Below are positions 15,849 through 24,855 of a DNA stretch of 64,000 nt, in pieces (positions within the stretch are counted from its first letter, which is position 1; every line of letters begins with the position of its first letter). The translations under genes were made by a program, and so were the position numbers. This DNA comes from Streptomyces albireticuli (GTDB taxonomy: Bacteria; Actinomycetota; Actinomycetes; Streptomycetales; Streptomycetaceae), in assembly GCF_002192455.1 (NCBI RefSeq), contig NZ_CP021744.1, positions 3,626,001 to 3,690,000 of the forward strand, read 5' to 3'. The notes under the pieces were generated by a model. It saw only the letters and a program-made list of their open reading frames with translations. It had not been told where the DNA came from and searched no databases.

Positions 15849-16313
15849 TCAGCCGGCGAGGAGCTTCTTCACCTCGGCGGAGATCCGGCCGCCCTCGGCC
15901 CGGCCGGCCACCTTCGGCTTCAGGATCTTCATGACGGCGCCCATGGCGCGCGGGCCCTCGGCGCCGCCGGCCTTGGCCTCGGCGACGGCCTCCGCGACGA
16001 CGGCGGCCAGCTCCTCGTCCGACATCTGCTGCGGCAGGTAGGTGGCGAGGACCTCGCCCTCGGCCCGCTCGCGCTCGGCGGACTCGGCGCGGCCACCCTT
16101 GTCGAACGCCTCGGCGGCCTCCCGGCGCTTCTTCGCCTCGCGGGTGATGACCTTCAGCACCTCTTCGTCGGACAGCTCACGAGAGGTCTTGCCGGCGGTC
16201 TCCTCGTAGGCGATGGCGGAGAGCGTGAGGCGGAGCGTGGAGGAGCGCAGCTCGTCACGCGCCTTGATGGCGGTCGTGAGGTCGTCGTGAAGCGTGGACT
16301 TGAGCGTGGTCAT
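15849..16313 (-). CDS. GatB/YqeY domain protein
   Basis: 154 residues from ATG 16313: MTTLKSTLHDDLTTAIKARD, then ELRSSTLRLTLSAIAYEE. The C-terminal part contains LATYLPQQMSDEELAAVV and GAVMKILKPKVAGRAEGGRI. This is the complete YqeY fold, related to the tail domain of GatB (Glu-tRNA amidotransferase B subunit). A direct role in tRNA charging is not shown for stand-alone YqeY. Convergent with the PBP gene. Confidence 0.9.
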   Translation of the reverse strand: MTTLKSTLHDDLTTAIKARDELRSSTLRLTLSAIAYEETAGKTSRELSDEEVLKVITREAKKRREAAEAFDKGGRAESAERERAEGEVLATYLPQQMSDEELAAVVAEAVAEAKAGGAEGPRAMGAVMKILKPKVAGRAEGGRISAEVKKLLAG

Positions 16314-16491
16314 GCCGCAATCTTCGCACTGCGGGACGCGGAGTGCGCCGCATTAACGACCGGTGCGCCGGGGCGGGCGGCCTCCTTACGGACAACTCCC
16401 CTGCCCTCGGGGCCCATCCGCCATCCCGTGGGTCACCCGAGGAGACGGACCGGGGTCACCGGTGCCCCGGCGGTCTGCGACCATGGGCACC

Positions 16492-17418
16492 ATGCGCGCG
16501 CGATACGGAGTACCCCTGGGAATCACGGCGGCCGGCGCGGCAGGCATCGCCTACGCCGCCGGCTTCGAGGTCCGTTCCTTCCGCCTGCGACGGATCACGG
16601 TCCCCGTGCTGCCGCGGGGGATGCGGCCGCTGCGGGTGCTCCAGGTCTCGGACATCCACATGGTCGGCGGCCAGCGGAAGAAGCAGCGCTGGCTCCAGTC
16701 GCTGGCCGGCCTGCGCCCCGACTTCGTCATCAACACCGGCGACAACCTCTCCGACCCCGAGGGCGTCCCGGAGACCCTGGACGCGCTCGGTCCGCTGATG
16801 GAGTTCCCCGGCGCGTACGTCTTCGGCTCGAACGACTACTACGGCCCGAAGCTGCGCAACCCCGCCCGCTACCTCATGGAGAAGGCCAGCGGCCGGCACG
16901 GGCTGAACGGCAACGCCCCGGCGGTCGGTGTGATCCACAACCCCTGGGAGGAGCTGCGCGACGGCTTCGACGCGGCGGGCTGGGTCAACCTCACGAACAC
17001 CCGCGGCAACCTCAAGGTCGAGGGCTACGACATCGCCCTCACCGGCCTCGACGACCCCCACATCAAGCGCGACCGGTACGCGGAGGTGACCGGCGGCCCC
17101 CAGGAGGACGCGGACTTCTCCCTGGCCGTCGTGCACGCCCCGTACCTCCGGGTGCTCGACGCCTTCACGGCCGACCGCTACCCGCTGATCCTCGCGGGCC
17201 ACACCCATGGCGGACAGCTCTGCATCCCCTTCTACGGGGCGCTGGTCACCAACTGCGACATCGACACCAAGCGGGTGAAGGGCCTCTCCACCCACCAGGC
17301 CGGCGGCCACCGCTCGTACCTCCACGTCTCGGCGGGCTGCGGCACGAACCGCTACACGCCGGTCCGCTTCGCGTGTCCTCCGGAGTCCACTCTTCTTACG
17401 CTCGTGCCGCGGGACTGA
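16492..17418 (+). CDS. Membrane-anchored metallophosphoesterase
   Basis: About 308 residues from ATG 16492; ATG 16483 is an alternative with no better ribosome site. The N-terminus has a membrane-anchor-like stretch (YGVPLGITAAGAAGIAYAAG). Metal motifs follow: VLQVSDIHMVG (DxH), INTGDNLSD (GDN), FGSNDYYG (in place of GNHD), and LAGHTHGGQLCIP (GHTHGGQ). This is the YkuE/calcineurin-like phosphoesterase pattern. The Asn-Asp pair in GSNDYY replaces the usual GNHD His, a frequent variant in this subfamily. It probably acts on phosphorylated lipids or cell-wall intermediates outside the cell. Confidence 0.85.
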   Translation: MRARYGVPLGITAAGAAGIAYAAGFEVRSFRLRRITVPVLPRGMRPLRVLQVSDIHMVGGQRKKQRWLQSLAGLRPDFVINTGDNLSDPEGVPETLDALGPLMEFPGAYVFGSNDYYGPKLRNPARYLMEKASGRHGLNGNAPAVGVIHNPWEELRDGFDAAGWVNLTNTRGNLKVEGYDIALTGLDDPHIKRDRYAEVTGGPQEDADFSLAVVHAPYLRVLDAFTADRYPLILAGHTHGGQLCIPFYGALVTNCDIDTKRVKGLSTHQAGGHRSYLHVSAGCGTNRYTPVRFACPPESTLLTLVPRD

Positions 17419-17632
17419 GCGGCGGGGGGGCTGGGTCGGTCCGGGCCGGGGAGATCTTCCGGCCGGGGCGGAGTCCTGGGGCTCCGGGGCCCGGGGCCCC
17501 GCGCGTCCATCGCCACCCATCGGGCGCCCGGGGGGCTCAGCCCTACGCGCCCGACGTCACCTCCACCCCCGGCGGAACACCGCCACCCGTCCGGCCCGGA
17601 GGGTTCCTGGGGCACACCCGTACGGTAGGGGG

Positions 17633-18394
17633 ATGCTCGAACCCACCCCCTCCACCGCAAACCGGCACACTGCGCCCGCCACGGCGGCCGTTCCCGCGTC
17701 CGCGGTCGTCCCGACCGCCCGCCGCCCCTTCACGGCGGCCTTCCGCGCGCTCGTGGCCTTGGCGGCGCTCACCGGCATCGTCCTGGACTCGGTCGACTCC
17801 GACGACCTCGGCCGGCTCTTCAGCTACTTCACGATCCAGTCCAACATCCTGGTGGCGGTCACCTTCGCCTGGGCGGCCCAGCGCGCCTGGACCGCGCGCC
17901 CCGCGCTCTCCCCGCGGATCACGGGCGCGGCGCTGCTCTTCATCTCGATCACGGGCCTGGTCTTCCACTTCGTGCTCTCGAACGACTCCAGCGGCTTCTC
18001 CATGACCAGCGAACGCACCCCCCTGGAGTCGATCGCCAACCAGCTCCTCCACACCGTGACCCCGCTCGCGGCCGCCCTCGACTGGCTCCTGCTCACCGCG
18101 CCCGGCGGCTTCCTCCTGCGCCACGCCTGGCAGTGGCTGGCCTACCCCCTCCTCTACCTCCCCTTCGCCCTGGTCCGCGGCGCCCTCCTCGACCCCGGGA
18201 CCGAGGGCCGCTACCCGTACCCCTTCCTGGACGTGGACCTCCACGGCTACGAGGGCATCGCCGTCAACGCCGTCGTCTTCGGCCTGGCCTTCTACGGACT
18301 GGCCCTCGTCCTGGTGCTGCTCGACCGCATACGCCCCCACCTGCGCGGCCCCCGGAATCGGATTTCGCCTCTGGGCTCCGGTCCGCTAAAGTAG
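17633..18394 (+). CDS. Pr6Pr family membrane protein
   Basis: 253 residues from ATG 17633. Six hydrophobic helices are visible, including [55 protein letters not shown] and [18 protein letters not shown]. The features [20 protein letters not shown] and YPYPFLDV are typical of the Pr6Pr family (six-helix membrane proteins of unknown function). The gene ends 46 bases before tRNA-Pro, and the tRNA promoter must lie within or just after its 3' end (TAAAGT at 18387 is a -10 candidate). Confidence 0.85.
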   Translation: MLEPTPSTANRHTAPATAAVPASAVVPTARRPFTAAFRALVALAALTGIVLDSVDSDDLGRLFSYFTIQSNILVAVTFAWAAQRAWTARPALSPRITGAALLFISITGLVFHFVLSNDSSGFSMTSERTPLESIANQLLHTVTPLAAALDWLLLTAPGGFLLRHAWQWLAYPLLYLPFALVRGALLDPGTEGRYPYPFLDVDLHGYEGIAVNAVVFGLAFYGLALVLVLLDRIRPHLRGPRNRISPLGSGPLK

Positions 18395-18440
18395 AGCTCG
18401 TTGCGCCGGGGACTGCGAAAGCAGGGCCTGAAGCGACAAT

Positions 18441-18514
18441 CGGGGTGTAGCGCAGCTTGGCAGCGCGCTTCGTTCGGGACGAAGAGGTCGTGGGTTCAAA
18501 TCCCGCCACCCCGA
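18441..18514 (+). tRNA. tRNA-Pro (anticodon CGG)
   Basis: A 74-base cloverleaf. Acceptor arms CGGGGTG/CACCCCG pair fully. The anticodon stem is CTTCG/CGAAG with loop TTCGGGA, giving anticodon CGG (Pro). The T-arm GTGGG-TTCAAAT-CCCGC is regular. CCA is not encoded. A perfect terminator follows. No second copy of its 3' end was seen downstream in the window, although accessory-looking genes follow it. Confidence 0.95.
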
Positions 18515-18526
18515 CAGCTGAAACAG

Positions 18527-18571
18527 CAGGTCAGGCCCGGTTCCTTCTCAGAAGGAACCGGGCCTGACCTG
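18527..18571 (+). terminator. Terminator of tRNA-Pro
   Basis: A perfect 21-bp stem (CAGGTCAGGCCCGGTTCCTTC) with a 3-base loop, followed by TTTTTC. It is a classical intrinsic terminator. Confidence 0.92.
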
Positions 18572-18714
18572 TTTTTCGGTATGCCTGGGGAGCGAACGTG
18601 GAGGGGATCAAGAAGAGCGGGGCCGGGACCCCGCCGCGCTCACTCCCCTACCGTCGGGCCTTCACCAGTGCATCGAGGGCAACCGCGGGTGACCCGGGAC
18701 ACATCTTCAGCCGA

Positions 18715-19863
18715 TCAGACAAATGCCTCCTGGCCGTCCACGAGCTGCTGGATCGCGGACAGGATCCCCTCCACGGCTGCGGGCTCGGCGGCCAGGGCGG
18801 TCAGCGAGACCGACGGCCAGCCGTTGTAGCCCTTCTCCCGTTGCACCTCCAGTTTCTGCTCCAGGCCGGGAACGGCCGGCAGGGAATTCGCGAAGGCGGC
18901 CGCGCCTTCGCGGCTGAGGTGATGGTTGATCGATCCGAAGCTGAAGGCGAGTTCCTCCTTCGCGGGGTTGGTGTACAGGGACAGCGTCCAGATCGGTACC
19001 TGCCGGCCGGCGACGGGATAGTAGACGGACATGCTCGGATACCTGGCCGTACCGCCCTCCAGCCGCCCCCTGGCGGCCGCGTGATCGAGGAGTGCCGTCG
19101 CCGCCGTCATGGAGGCCGGGGCAAGACGGGCCCGCATCGCCGCTTCCATGTCGGCGCGCGTGGTCCTCTGCGTGGAGCGGCGGCCGGAAGGGGACTTCGC
19201 CGCCGTGGCGACCTCCCCGTGGATACGGGGTACAAGGACGCGGAGGTCTCCGTCGCCTCGGTACTGGGTCAGTTCGACCGCGTAGACGTCGGTCTGCCGC
19301 ATCTGCCGGTTCAGGAATTCGACGATCGCTCTCAGCTCCAGCGGGATCCGGTCCGCGACGAACAGCAGCCGCATCTGTCCGACGGCCAGCCGTTCCTCGA
19401 CCGTCGACCAGAAGTCTTCCGGGGAGCGGTCACCGAGCAGTTCCCCGTACGCCTCTTCCAGGGATCGGCCGTCTGCGACGCAGGTTTCCTCGAAAGAGCG
19501 CTGGAGCAGCGCTCCAGGCCAGTAACGCGCCCCGTTCGCGGCGTAGTCGAGCATCTGCCCCACCACCTCACGCCGGATGCGCGTATCGTTCGCCCGCTTG
19601 ACCTCCACGAGGGTGGGCACCCCGTCGGCGTCGACGAAGAGGTGGTCCAGCCAGTACGTCGGACCGTTCTCCGCGCTCGTCGGAACACCCATCTCCCGTG
19701 CCACCAGCACCAGCCGCAACGGCTGGCCGTCGGACAGCGAGCCGAAATCCAGCACCCTCGGATGGCGTGCGAGAAGCTCCTGGAACTCTGCCTCGGTCTC
19801 GAATCCGGCCAGCTCCAGAGCCTGTAGATCGTTCCCCAGAACGAATACCGGCTGATCGGTCAC
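18715..19863 (-). CDS. PD-(D/E)XK nuclease-like protein, possible defence gene
   Basis: 382 residues from GTG 19863 (AGGGGAG just upstream; TTG 19887 is an alternative). The N-terminus contains FVLGNDLQALELAGFETEAE. The nuclease-like core is YWLDHLFVDADGVPTLVEVK: Asp in LDHLFVD and the Glu-x-Lys of LVEVKRAND make the D...ExK signature of restriction-type nucleases. It is followed by RREVVGQMLDYAAN, as in other ExK-helix cores. The C-terminal half (about 200-380) is of unknown type, with aromatic/charged sequence (IWTLSLYTNPAKEELAFSFG). It lies alone after tRNA-Pro, a usual site for accessory DNA. Defence or DNA-repair roles are possible; neither is proven by sequence. Confidence 0.65.
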   Translation of the reverse strand: MTDQPVFVLGNDLQALELAGFETEAEFQELLARHPRVLDFGSLSDGQPLRLVLVAREMGVPTSAENGPTYWLDHLFVDADGVPTLVEVKRANDTRIRREVVGQMLDYAANGARYWPGALLQRSFEETCVADGRSLEEAYGELLGDRSPEDFWSTVEERLAVGQMRLLFVADRIPLELRAIVEFLNRQMRQTDVYAVELTQYRGDGDLRVLVPRIHGEVATAAKSPSGRRSTQRTTRADMEAAMRARLAPASMTAATALLDHAAARGRLEGGTARYPSMSVYYPVAGRQVPIWTLSLYTNPAKEELAFSFGSINHHLSREGAAAFANSLPAVPGLEQKLEVQREKGYNGWPSVSLTALAAEPAAVEGILSAIQQLVDGQEAFV

Positions 19864-19945
19864 TTGCTCCCCTACCCCAGTGGTCAACGATTGCTTCCAT
19901 ATCGATTGATACCGGAAGCCACTGGCAACAGCGACCCCGCCCGGC

Positions 19946-20200
19946 TCAGCGGCGCCGCGGGGTGGCGTGCGGGCGCTTCGAGAGGGCCACTGCGTATCCC
20001 ACCGCGAGTGCGAGTCCCGCTGCTCCGATGGCGATGAAGCCGAGGATGTCGAGTGCTCCAGCGTCGCCGGAAATGCTTCCGACGGTGCCGACGGCCCCGG
20101 CGAGCGTCGCCAGGATTCCCAGAACGAGCGTCCGGTGGTTGCCGAACAGCGCGTACGCGACGGGCACCCGGCCGGGCCCCGAGGTGTTGCCTTGTCGCAT
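19946..20200 (-). CDS. Small two-helix membrane protein
   Basis: 84 residues from ATG 20200 (GGAG three bases upstream; ATG 20215 gives five more residues). Two hydrophobic segments, TLVLGILATLAGAVGTVGSI and ALDILGFIAIGAAGLALAVG, are joined by a Gly/Ser/Asp turn, and the C-terminus is basic (KRPHATPRRR). Unknown function. Confidence 0.6.
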   Translation of the reverse strand: MRQGNTSGPGRVPVAYALFGNHRTLVLGILATLAGAVGTVGSISGDAGALDILGFIAIGAAGLALAVGYAVALSKRPHATPRRR

Positions 20201-20510
20201 GTCTCCGCGCCTCATTTCATGGTAGACGCACTCATATCCACGCTATCGGTCGCGTACTGCCAAATCCTCATGCGTCTACGGCACTTTGACGGCTGCCGCG
20301 AGCCGCTCCTCCGCAACACGGGGTCACATCCCGCCCGATGCCGGGGTCATGACGACCAGCGAGTTTCCGTCAGGACTTCCGGGCCGTCCTCGGCGGGGCA
20401 TTCGACGTGGACTTCCGTCGCGGTTCCCCGACCGACAAGAGGGGCGCGGGGCAGGACGAGAGGCACCGCGTGCGGTTACTGTTCGAATTCACGTGGGCAC
20501 CTTGTGTGTC
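20201..20510. other. Gene-free stretch between membrane protein and hydroxylase genes
   Basis: About 310 bases. It should hold divergent promoters for the flanking genes. I see no clear operator, hairpin or small gene. Confidence 0.4.
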
Positions 20511-21395
20511 ATGAATGATGTCTGGGCGCGCACGCCGGTGACCACGGACGGGCGGACGGGGACCGTCGGGCAGCATCCGGGGCTCTGTGACAGCCGCTAT
20601 CTGGAGCGGCGGGGAAGGCTGGTCCGGGCGGCCCGGGGCCACCGTGTCGGGGACCCCTCGCCCCCGGTCACGTACAGCGAGGCCGAGCACGCGACCTGGC
20701 GTACGGTCCACTCGGCGCTGACCACCGCGCATCGGCGGCACGCGTGCCGGGACGTCCTCGAGGCCGGTGCGGACGCCCCGGTCCCCGCGGACCGCGTGCC
20801 GCAGCACGCGGAGGTCTCGGCGGAGCTGAGGCCCCGGACGGGGTTCGCGTTCACGCTGGCCGGCGGGTTCGTGGAGAGCCGGCGCTTCCTCGGTGCGATG
20901 GCCCGCGGGTACTTCCACGCCGTGCAGTTCGTCCGCCACCCCGCGATACCGCTGTACACCCCTGAGCCGGATGTGATCCACGATGTCTTCGGTCACGGCA
21001 TCCATCTGACGTCCCCGCGCATCGCCGGCCTCTACCGGCTGTTCGGGCGCACCGCGCTGCGGCTCCGCACGCCGGAGGCCATGGCTCTGCTGAGCCGGGT
21101 CTACTGGTTCACGCTCGAATTCGGTGTCATGCGGGAGGCCGGGGAGGTCAAGGCGTTCGGCGCCGGCCTGCTGTCCTCCTACGGGGAGCTCGGCGCGCTG
21201 GACCGGTGCGAGGTCCGCGACCTGGACGTCCGGGACATGATCGGGGCGCGTGACCGCATCCCGGGCTACCAGCCCGTCCTCTTCGACGTCCGGTCGCTCA
21301 CGCACCTCACCGACACTCTGACCGCCTTCCTGGAGGGGTTCGACGACGAGGCCGGTGCCCGGCTCACGGCGGCCGCCCCGGCCGACCGCTCGTAG
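20511..21395 (+). CDS. Aromatic amino acid hydroxylase (phenylalanine 4-monooxygenase-like)
   Basis: 294 residues from ATG 20511; the ribosome site is weak. The catalytic segment YTPEPDVIHDVFGHGIHLTS gives the two iron-binding His of the biopterin-dependent aromatic amino acid hydroxylases (family PEPD..HE..GH; here the residue after the first His is Asp, not Glu). The third ligand is the Glu in YWFTLEFGVMRE. KAFGAGLLSSYGEL matches the family's KAYGAGLLSSFGEL. It should hydroxylate Phe (or Trp) with tetrahydropterin and O2. There is no regulatory ACT domain, as expected for a bacterial enzyme. It sits in accessory-looking DNA after tRNA-Pro with no pathway partner beside it. Confidence 0.82.
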   Translation: MNDVWARTPVTTDGRTGTVGQHPGLCDSRYLERRGRLVRAARGHRVGDPSPPVTYSEAEHATWRTVHSALTTAHRRHACRDVLEAGADAPVPADRVPQHAEVSAELRPRTGFAFTLAGGFVESRRFLGAMARGYFHAVQFVRHPAIPLYTPEPDVIHDVFGHGIHLTSPRIAGLYRLFGRTALRLRTPEAMALLSRVYWFTLEFGVMREAGEVKAFGAGLLSSYGELGALDRCEVRDLDVRDMIGARDRIPGYQPVLFDVRSLTHLTDTLTAFLEGFDDEAGARLTAAAPADRS

Positions 21396-21492
21396 CGGCA
21401 CGGTCCGGGCGGGCCGCGGCCTCCCGGCCGAGTTATCCACAGGCTGGGGGACTCCTCGACACGTTGTCGGTCCGGCGGCGCAGAATGGGGCC

Positions 21493-23361
21493 ATGACTGA
21501 GAGCAACGGGTCCAAGCTGAGTGACGGGGCCGCGGAGGCCGGCGCGGGCGCGTCGCGCGCGGCGAGTGAGGCCATGCCGGACTGGGAGAAGCGCTTCCGG
21601 GCGCCGCGGGTGGGGCTGCCGAAGTGGGCGGAGGACGCCCCGGACCGCTCGCTGTTCGTCTCGAACGTGACGGGCACCTTCGAGCTCTACGCCTGGGACC
21701 GCGCGACGGGCGAGCAGCGCCAGGCGACCGACCGGCCGAACGGCACGACGGGCGGGCTGCTGTCGCCGGACGGCGAATGGATCTGGTGGTTCTCCGACAA
21801 GGACGGCGACGAGTTCGGCGTGTGGATGCGCCAGCCCTTCCACGGCGGGCCGGACGAGCCGGCGACGCCCGGTCTCGACCCCTCCTACCCCGGCGGCCTG
21901 GCCCTGGGCCGGGACGGCACGGCGGTCGTCGGCCGGTCCACGGACGAGGGCGGCTCGACCGTCCACGTCGCACCGCCGGGCGGCCGGCCCGTGGAGATCT
22001 ACCGCCATGAGGAGTCCGCCGGCGTCGGCGGCCTCTCCCACGACGGCACCCTGATCGCGATCGAGCACACCGAACACGGCGACGCCATGCACTCGGCGAT
22101 CCGGATCGTCCGTACTGACGGCACCACCGTCGCCGAGCTCGACGACACCCGGGGCGGCACCGAGGAGCTCGGCCTCGCCGCGATGGGCTTCGCCCCGGTC
22201 GACGGCGACTCCCGGCTGCTCGTCGGGCACCAGCGGCGCGGCCGCTGGGAGCCCATGCTGTGGGACGCCGCGACGGGCGAGGAGACGGCCCTCGCCATCG
22301 ACCTGCCCGGCGACCTGGACGCCGACTGGTATCCGGACGCGTCCGCGCTCCTGATCGAGCACAGCTTCCAGGCCCGCAGCGAGCTCTGGCGGTACGACCT
22401 GGCCGACGGCACCCTGTCCCGCGTGGACACCCCGGAAGGCACCGTCTCCGGCGCCCTGGCCCGCCCCGACGGGACGGTGGAGTTCCTGTGGTCCTCGGCC
22501 GCCAAGGCCCCCGTCGTGCGGTCCACGACCGGGCAGGTCGTGCTGGACCCGCCGCCGGCGCCCGGCGGCGTGGGCCGGGCCCCGGACTCGGTGCCGGTGA
22601 GCGACGCGTGGGTGGACGGACCCGGCGGCAAGGTGCACGCCCTGGTGCAGAAGCCGGCGGGCGAAGGCCCCTTCCCGACCGTCTTCGACATCCACGGCGG
22701 CCCGACCTGGCACGACAGCGACGCCTTCGCCGCCGGCCCGGCGGCCTGGGTGGACCACGGCTTCGCGGTCGTGCGCGTCAACTACCGGGGCTCGACCGGC
22801 TACGGCAGGGCGTGGACGGACGCCCTCAAGCACCGGGTCGGCCTGATCGAGCTGGAGGACATCGCGGCGGTCCGGGACTGGGCCGTCGCGTCCGGGCTCG
22901 CGGACCCGGAGCGGCTCGTGCTGGCCGGCGGCTCGTGGGGCGGCTATCTGACGCTGCTGGGGCTCGGCACCCAGCCGGACGCCTGGGCGCTGGGCCTGGC
23001 GGCCGTGCCCGTCGCCGACTATGTGACGGCCTACCACGACGAGATGGAGGCCCTGAAGGCCCTCGACCGCACGCTGCTGGGCGGCACCCCGGAGGAGGTC
23101 CCGGACCGCTTCGCCGCCTCGTCACCGCTGACGTACGTCGACGAGGTGCGCGCGCCGGTCTACATCTCGGCCGGGATGAACGACCCGCGCTGTCCCATCC
23201 GGCAGGTGGAGAACTACGTCGAGCGGCTGGAGCAGCGGGACCACCCCCTGGAGGTCTACCGCTACGACGCGGGGCACGGCTCCCTGGTGGTGGAGGAGCG
23301 GGTCAAGCAGCTCCGGCTGGAGATCGCCTTCGCGGAGCGGCACCTGGGCGCCGGTCGGTGA
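21493..23361 (+). CDS. S9-family prolyl oligopeptidase
   Basis: 622 residues from ATG 21493. The first 370 residues are beta-propeller-like (repeats such as GGLLSPDGEWIWWFSDKDGD). The C-terminal alpha/beta-hydrolase domain has the nucleophile motif VLAGGSWGGYLTLLGLG (Ser in GSWGG). The acid lies in AGMNDPRCPIRQVENYVE (Asp) and the His in YDAGHGSLV. Together this is the S9 serine peptidase triad, with the GxSxGG signature of acylaminoacyl-peptidase/dipeptidyl-peptidase types. No signal peptide is present, so it is cytoplasmic. A short 8-bp tandem array follows the stop. Confidence 0.9.
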   Translation: MTESNGSKLSDGAAEAGAGASRAASEAMPDWEKRFRAPRVGLPKWAEDAPDRSLFVSNVTGTFELYAWDRATGEQRQATDRPNGTTGGLLSPDGEWIWWFSDKDGDEFGVWMRQPFHGGPDEPATPGLDPSYPGGLALGRDGTAVVGRSTDEGGSTVHVAPPGGRPVEIYRHEESAGVGGLSHDGTLIAIEHTEHGDAMHSAIRIVRTDGTTVAELDDTRGGTEELGLAAMGFAPVDGDSRLLVGHQRRGRWEPMLWDAATGEETALAIDLPGDLDADWYPDASALLIEHSFQARSELWRYDLADGTLSRVDTPEGTVSGALARPDGTVEFLWSSAAKAPVVRSTTGQVVLDPPPAPGGVGRAPDSVPVSDAWVDGPGGKVHALVQKPAGEGPFPTVFDIHGGPTWHDSDAFAAGPAAWVDHGFAVVRVNYRGSTGYGRAWTDALKHRVGLIELEDIAAVRDWAVASGLADPERLVLAGGSWGGYLTLLGLGTQPDAWALGLAAVPVADYVTAYHDEMEALKALDRTLLGGTPEEVPDRFAASSPLTYVDEVRAPVYISAGMNDPRCPIRQVENYVERLEQRDHPLEVYRYDAGHGSLVVEERVKQLRLEIAFAERHLGAGR

Positions 23362-23438
23362 CGCGCGGTGGCCTCCCGCCCCGCGGACGTCGCAGGCGCG
23401 TAGGCCCGCGTAGGCCCGCGTAGGCCCGCGTAGGGCCG

Positions 23439-23494
23439 TAGGTCCGTAGGTCCGTAGGTCCGTAGGTCCGTAGGTCCGTAGGTCCGTAGGTCCG
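23439..23494. repeat. Seven perfect 8-bp tandem copies (TAGGTCCG)
   Basis: TAGGTCCG occurs seven times head-to-tail. It is preceded at about 23401-23430 by three copies of the related 10-mer TAGGCCCGCG. The array lies 3' of the S9 peptidase gene. The period is not a multiple of three. Confidence 0.9.
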
Positions 23495-23580
23495 TAGGCC
23501 AAGGATCTGGCCCCGGGCTCTGGGCCCCTGGCCCTCTCGCCTTACAGGCTTGGGGGCCGGGCTCCGGCCCCCACGAGTCC

Positions 23581-24483
23581 CTACGGCTGCTTGGCGCCTT
23601 CCGGGGCCTCGGCCGCTTCGGAGACCGCCGCTTCGGAAGCCGCCGCCTCAGAGGCTTCCCGGTCCTCGGCCCGCTTCGGCTTCGGGACCTCGGCACCCTC
23701 CGGCTGGTCCGGGGTGATGCCGAGGGCCAGGTCCTTGGCCGCCTCGACCTCCCGGCGGAAGAGCCGGAACCACATGAAGAGGACGAAGCCCGCGAAGACG
23801 AACCACTCGCCGGTGTAGCCGAGGTTCTGGAAGGCCTTGAGGTCCAGGCCGCTGTTGGGGGCGGCGGCCGGCGGCACCGGGGTCAGGGCGCCCTCCGCCT
23901 TGGGCGCGGTCAGCCACGCGTCGTACACCTCGTACGGCAGGACGTTGACCAGGGAGGCCGCGCTGATGACGCCGAGCTGGCCCTCGGGCAGCCCGCCGGC
24001 CGACCGTACGCCCTTGGAGGCAGGGCTCTCCGAGGCCTGGAGGGAGCCGACGACGGAGACGTTCCCCTTCGGCGGGGCGGGCACGGCGGCGGTGTCGGCC
24101 TTGGAGTCGGCGTCGCCCGGCAGCCAGCCGCGGACGACCGGGATGGCCTTGCCGTCGTCCGTGCGCAGCGGCGTCAGGACGTAGAAGCCCTGGCGGTCGT
24201 CCAGGCTGCGGTTCGGGACGAGCAGCTGATGCCCGGGGTCGTAGCGGCCGGTGACGGTGGCGCGGCGGCCGGAGGTCTCGGTGCTCACCGGCAACAGCTC
24301 GCGCAGCGGCTCGGCGGCGGCCGACTTGGCCTCGTCGGCCTGCGTCTGCTGCTCGCGGTGCGAGTCCACACGCGTTTCGAAGCGGCTGAGCTGCCAACTG
24401 CCCATGAACAGGCAGACGGGGATGGACAGCACGGCGAAGACGTTGATCGCCCACCAGCGGGAAGTCAGCAGGAACCGATACAC
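23581..24483 (-). CDS. SURF1-family cytochrome oxidase assembly protein
   Basis: 300 residues from ATG 24483. The topology is the SURF1 one: an N-terminal helix (INVFAVLSIPVCLFMGSWQL), an external domain and a second helix (GEWFVFAGFVLFMWFRLFRR). WQLSRFETR after helix 1 and the ATVTGRYDP and VLTPLRTDDGKAIPVVRGWL motifs are family hallmarks. The C-terminus is an Ala/Glu-rich tail. SURF1 helps insert haem into the aa3 oxidase. No oxidase subunit gene is adjacent. Confidence 0.9.
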   Translation of the reverse strand: MYRFLLTSRWWAINVFAVLSIPVCLFMGSWQLSRFETRVDSHREQQTQADEAKSAAAEPLRELLPVSTETSGRRATVTGRYDPGHQLLVPNRSLDDRQGFYVLTPLRTDDGKAIPVVRGWLPGDADSKADTAAVPAPPKGNVSVVGSLQASESPASKGVRSAGGLPEGQLGVISAASLVNVLPYEVYDAWLTAPKAEGALTPVPPAAAPNSGLDLKAFQNLGYTGEWFVFAGFVLFMWFRLFRREVEAAKDLALGITPDQPEGAEVPKPKRAEDREASEAAASEAAVSEAAEAPEGAKQP

Positions 24484-24855
24484 ACCACCACGGTACGGGC
24501 CTCTCCGCGCGGCCTCCGCACCGGGCGGCTCCCTACCGCCCCGCCACAGGCCGGGAACGCGGAACGGTGCGGCCGGGAGGCTGCGCCGACGTGCCCGAGA
24601 GGCCGGGCCGACGTGCCCCGGAGAGGCCGGGCCGACGTGGCCGGGAGCCGAGCCGATCTGACCGCGGCCGAGCCGACGTGGCCCGAGGCGGGGAGCCCGA
24701 CAGTCCGGAGCGGGAAGCCGGTGCGGTCAGTGCGGGGACCCGGCGGGAACCGGCACGGCCCACGGAGGGAACCCGCATGTCCAGAACCTGAAGCCCCTAC
24801 GGCCCGAACCCGCAACCCACGCGCACCTCGGAGCGCCGGGCCGGCCCGTCTCCGG
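24484..24855. other. Gene-free stretch with degenerate repeats
   Basis: 372 bases between the start of SURF1 and the 3' end of the next minus-strand gene. It contains the 22-24-bp degenerate tandem units at 24578-24687 and otherwise nothing recognisable. The SURF1 promoter should be near 24490-24540. Confidence 0.5.
24578..24687. repeat. Degenerate ~22-bp tandem units around GCCGACGTG
   Basis: About five units carry the core CCGGGCCGACGTG or a variant (the words GCCGACGTG occur near 24585, 24607, 24632 and 24672, with one GCCGATCTG between). The array is 3' of the minus-strand gene ending at 24856. Confidence 0.6.

Noticed and set aside
23400..23500. Short tandem repeats as a CRISPR array
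   Set aside because: Units of 8-10 bp without unique spacers; no cas genes anywhere in the window.
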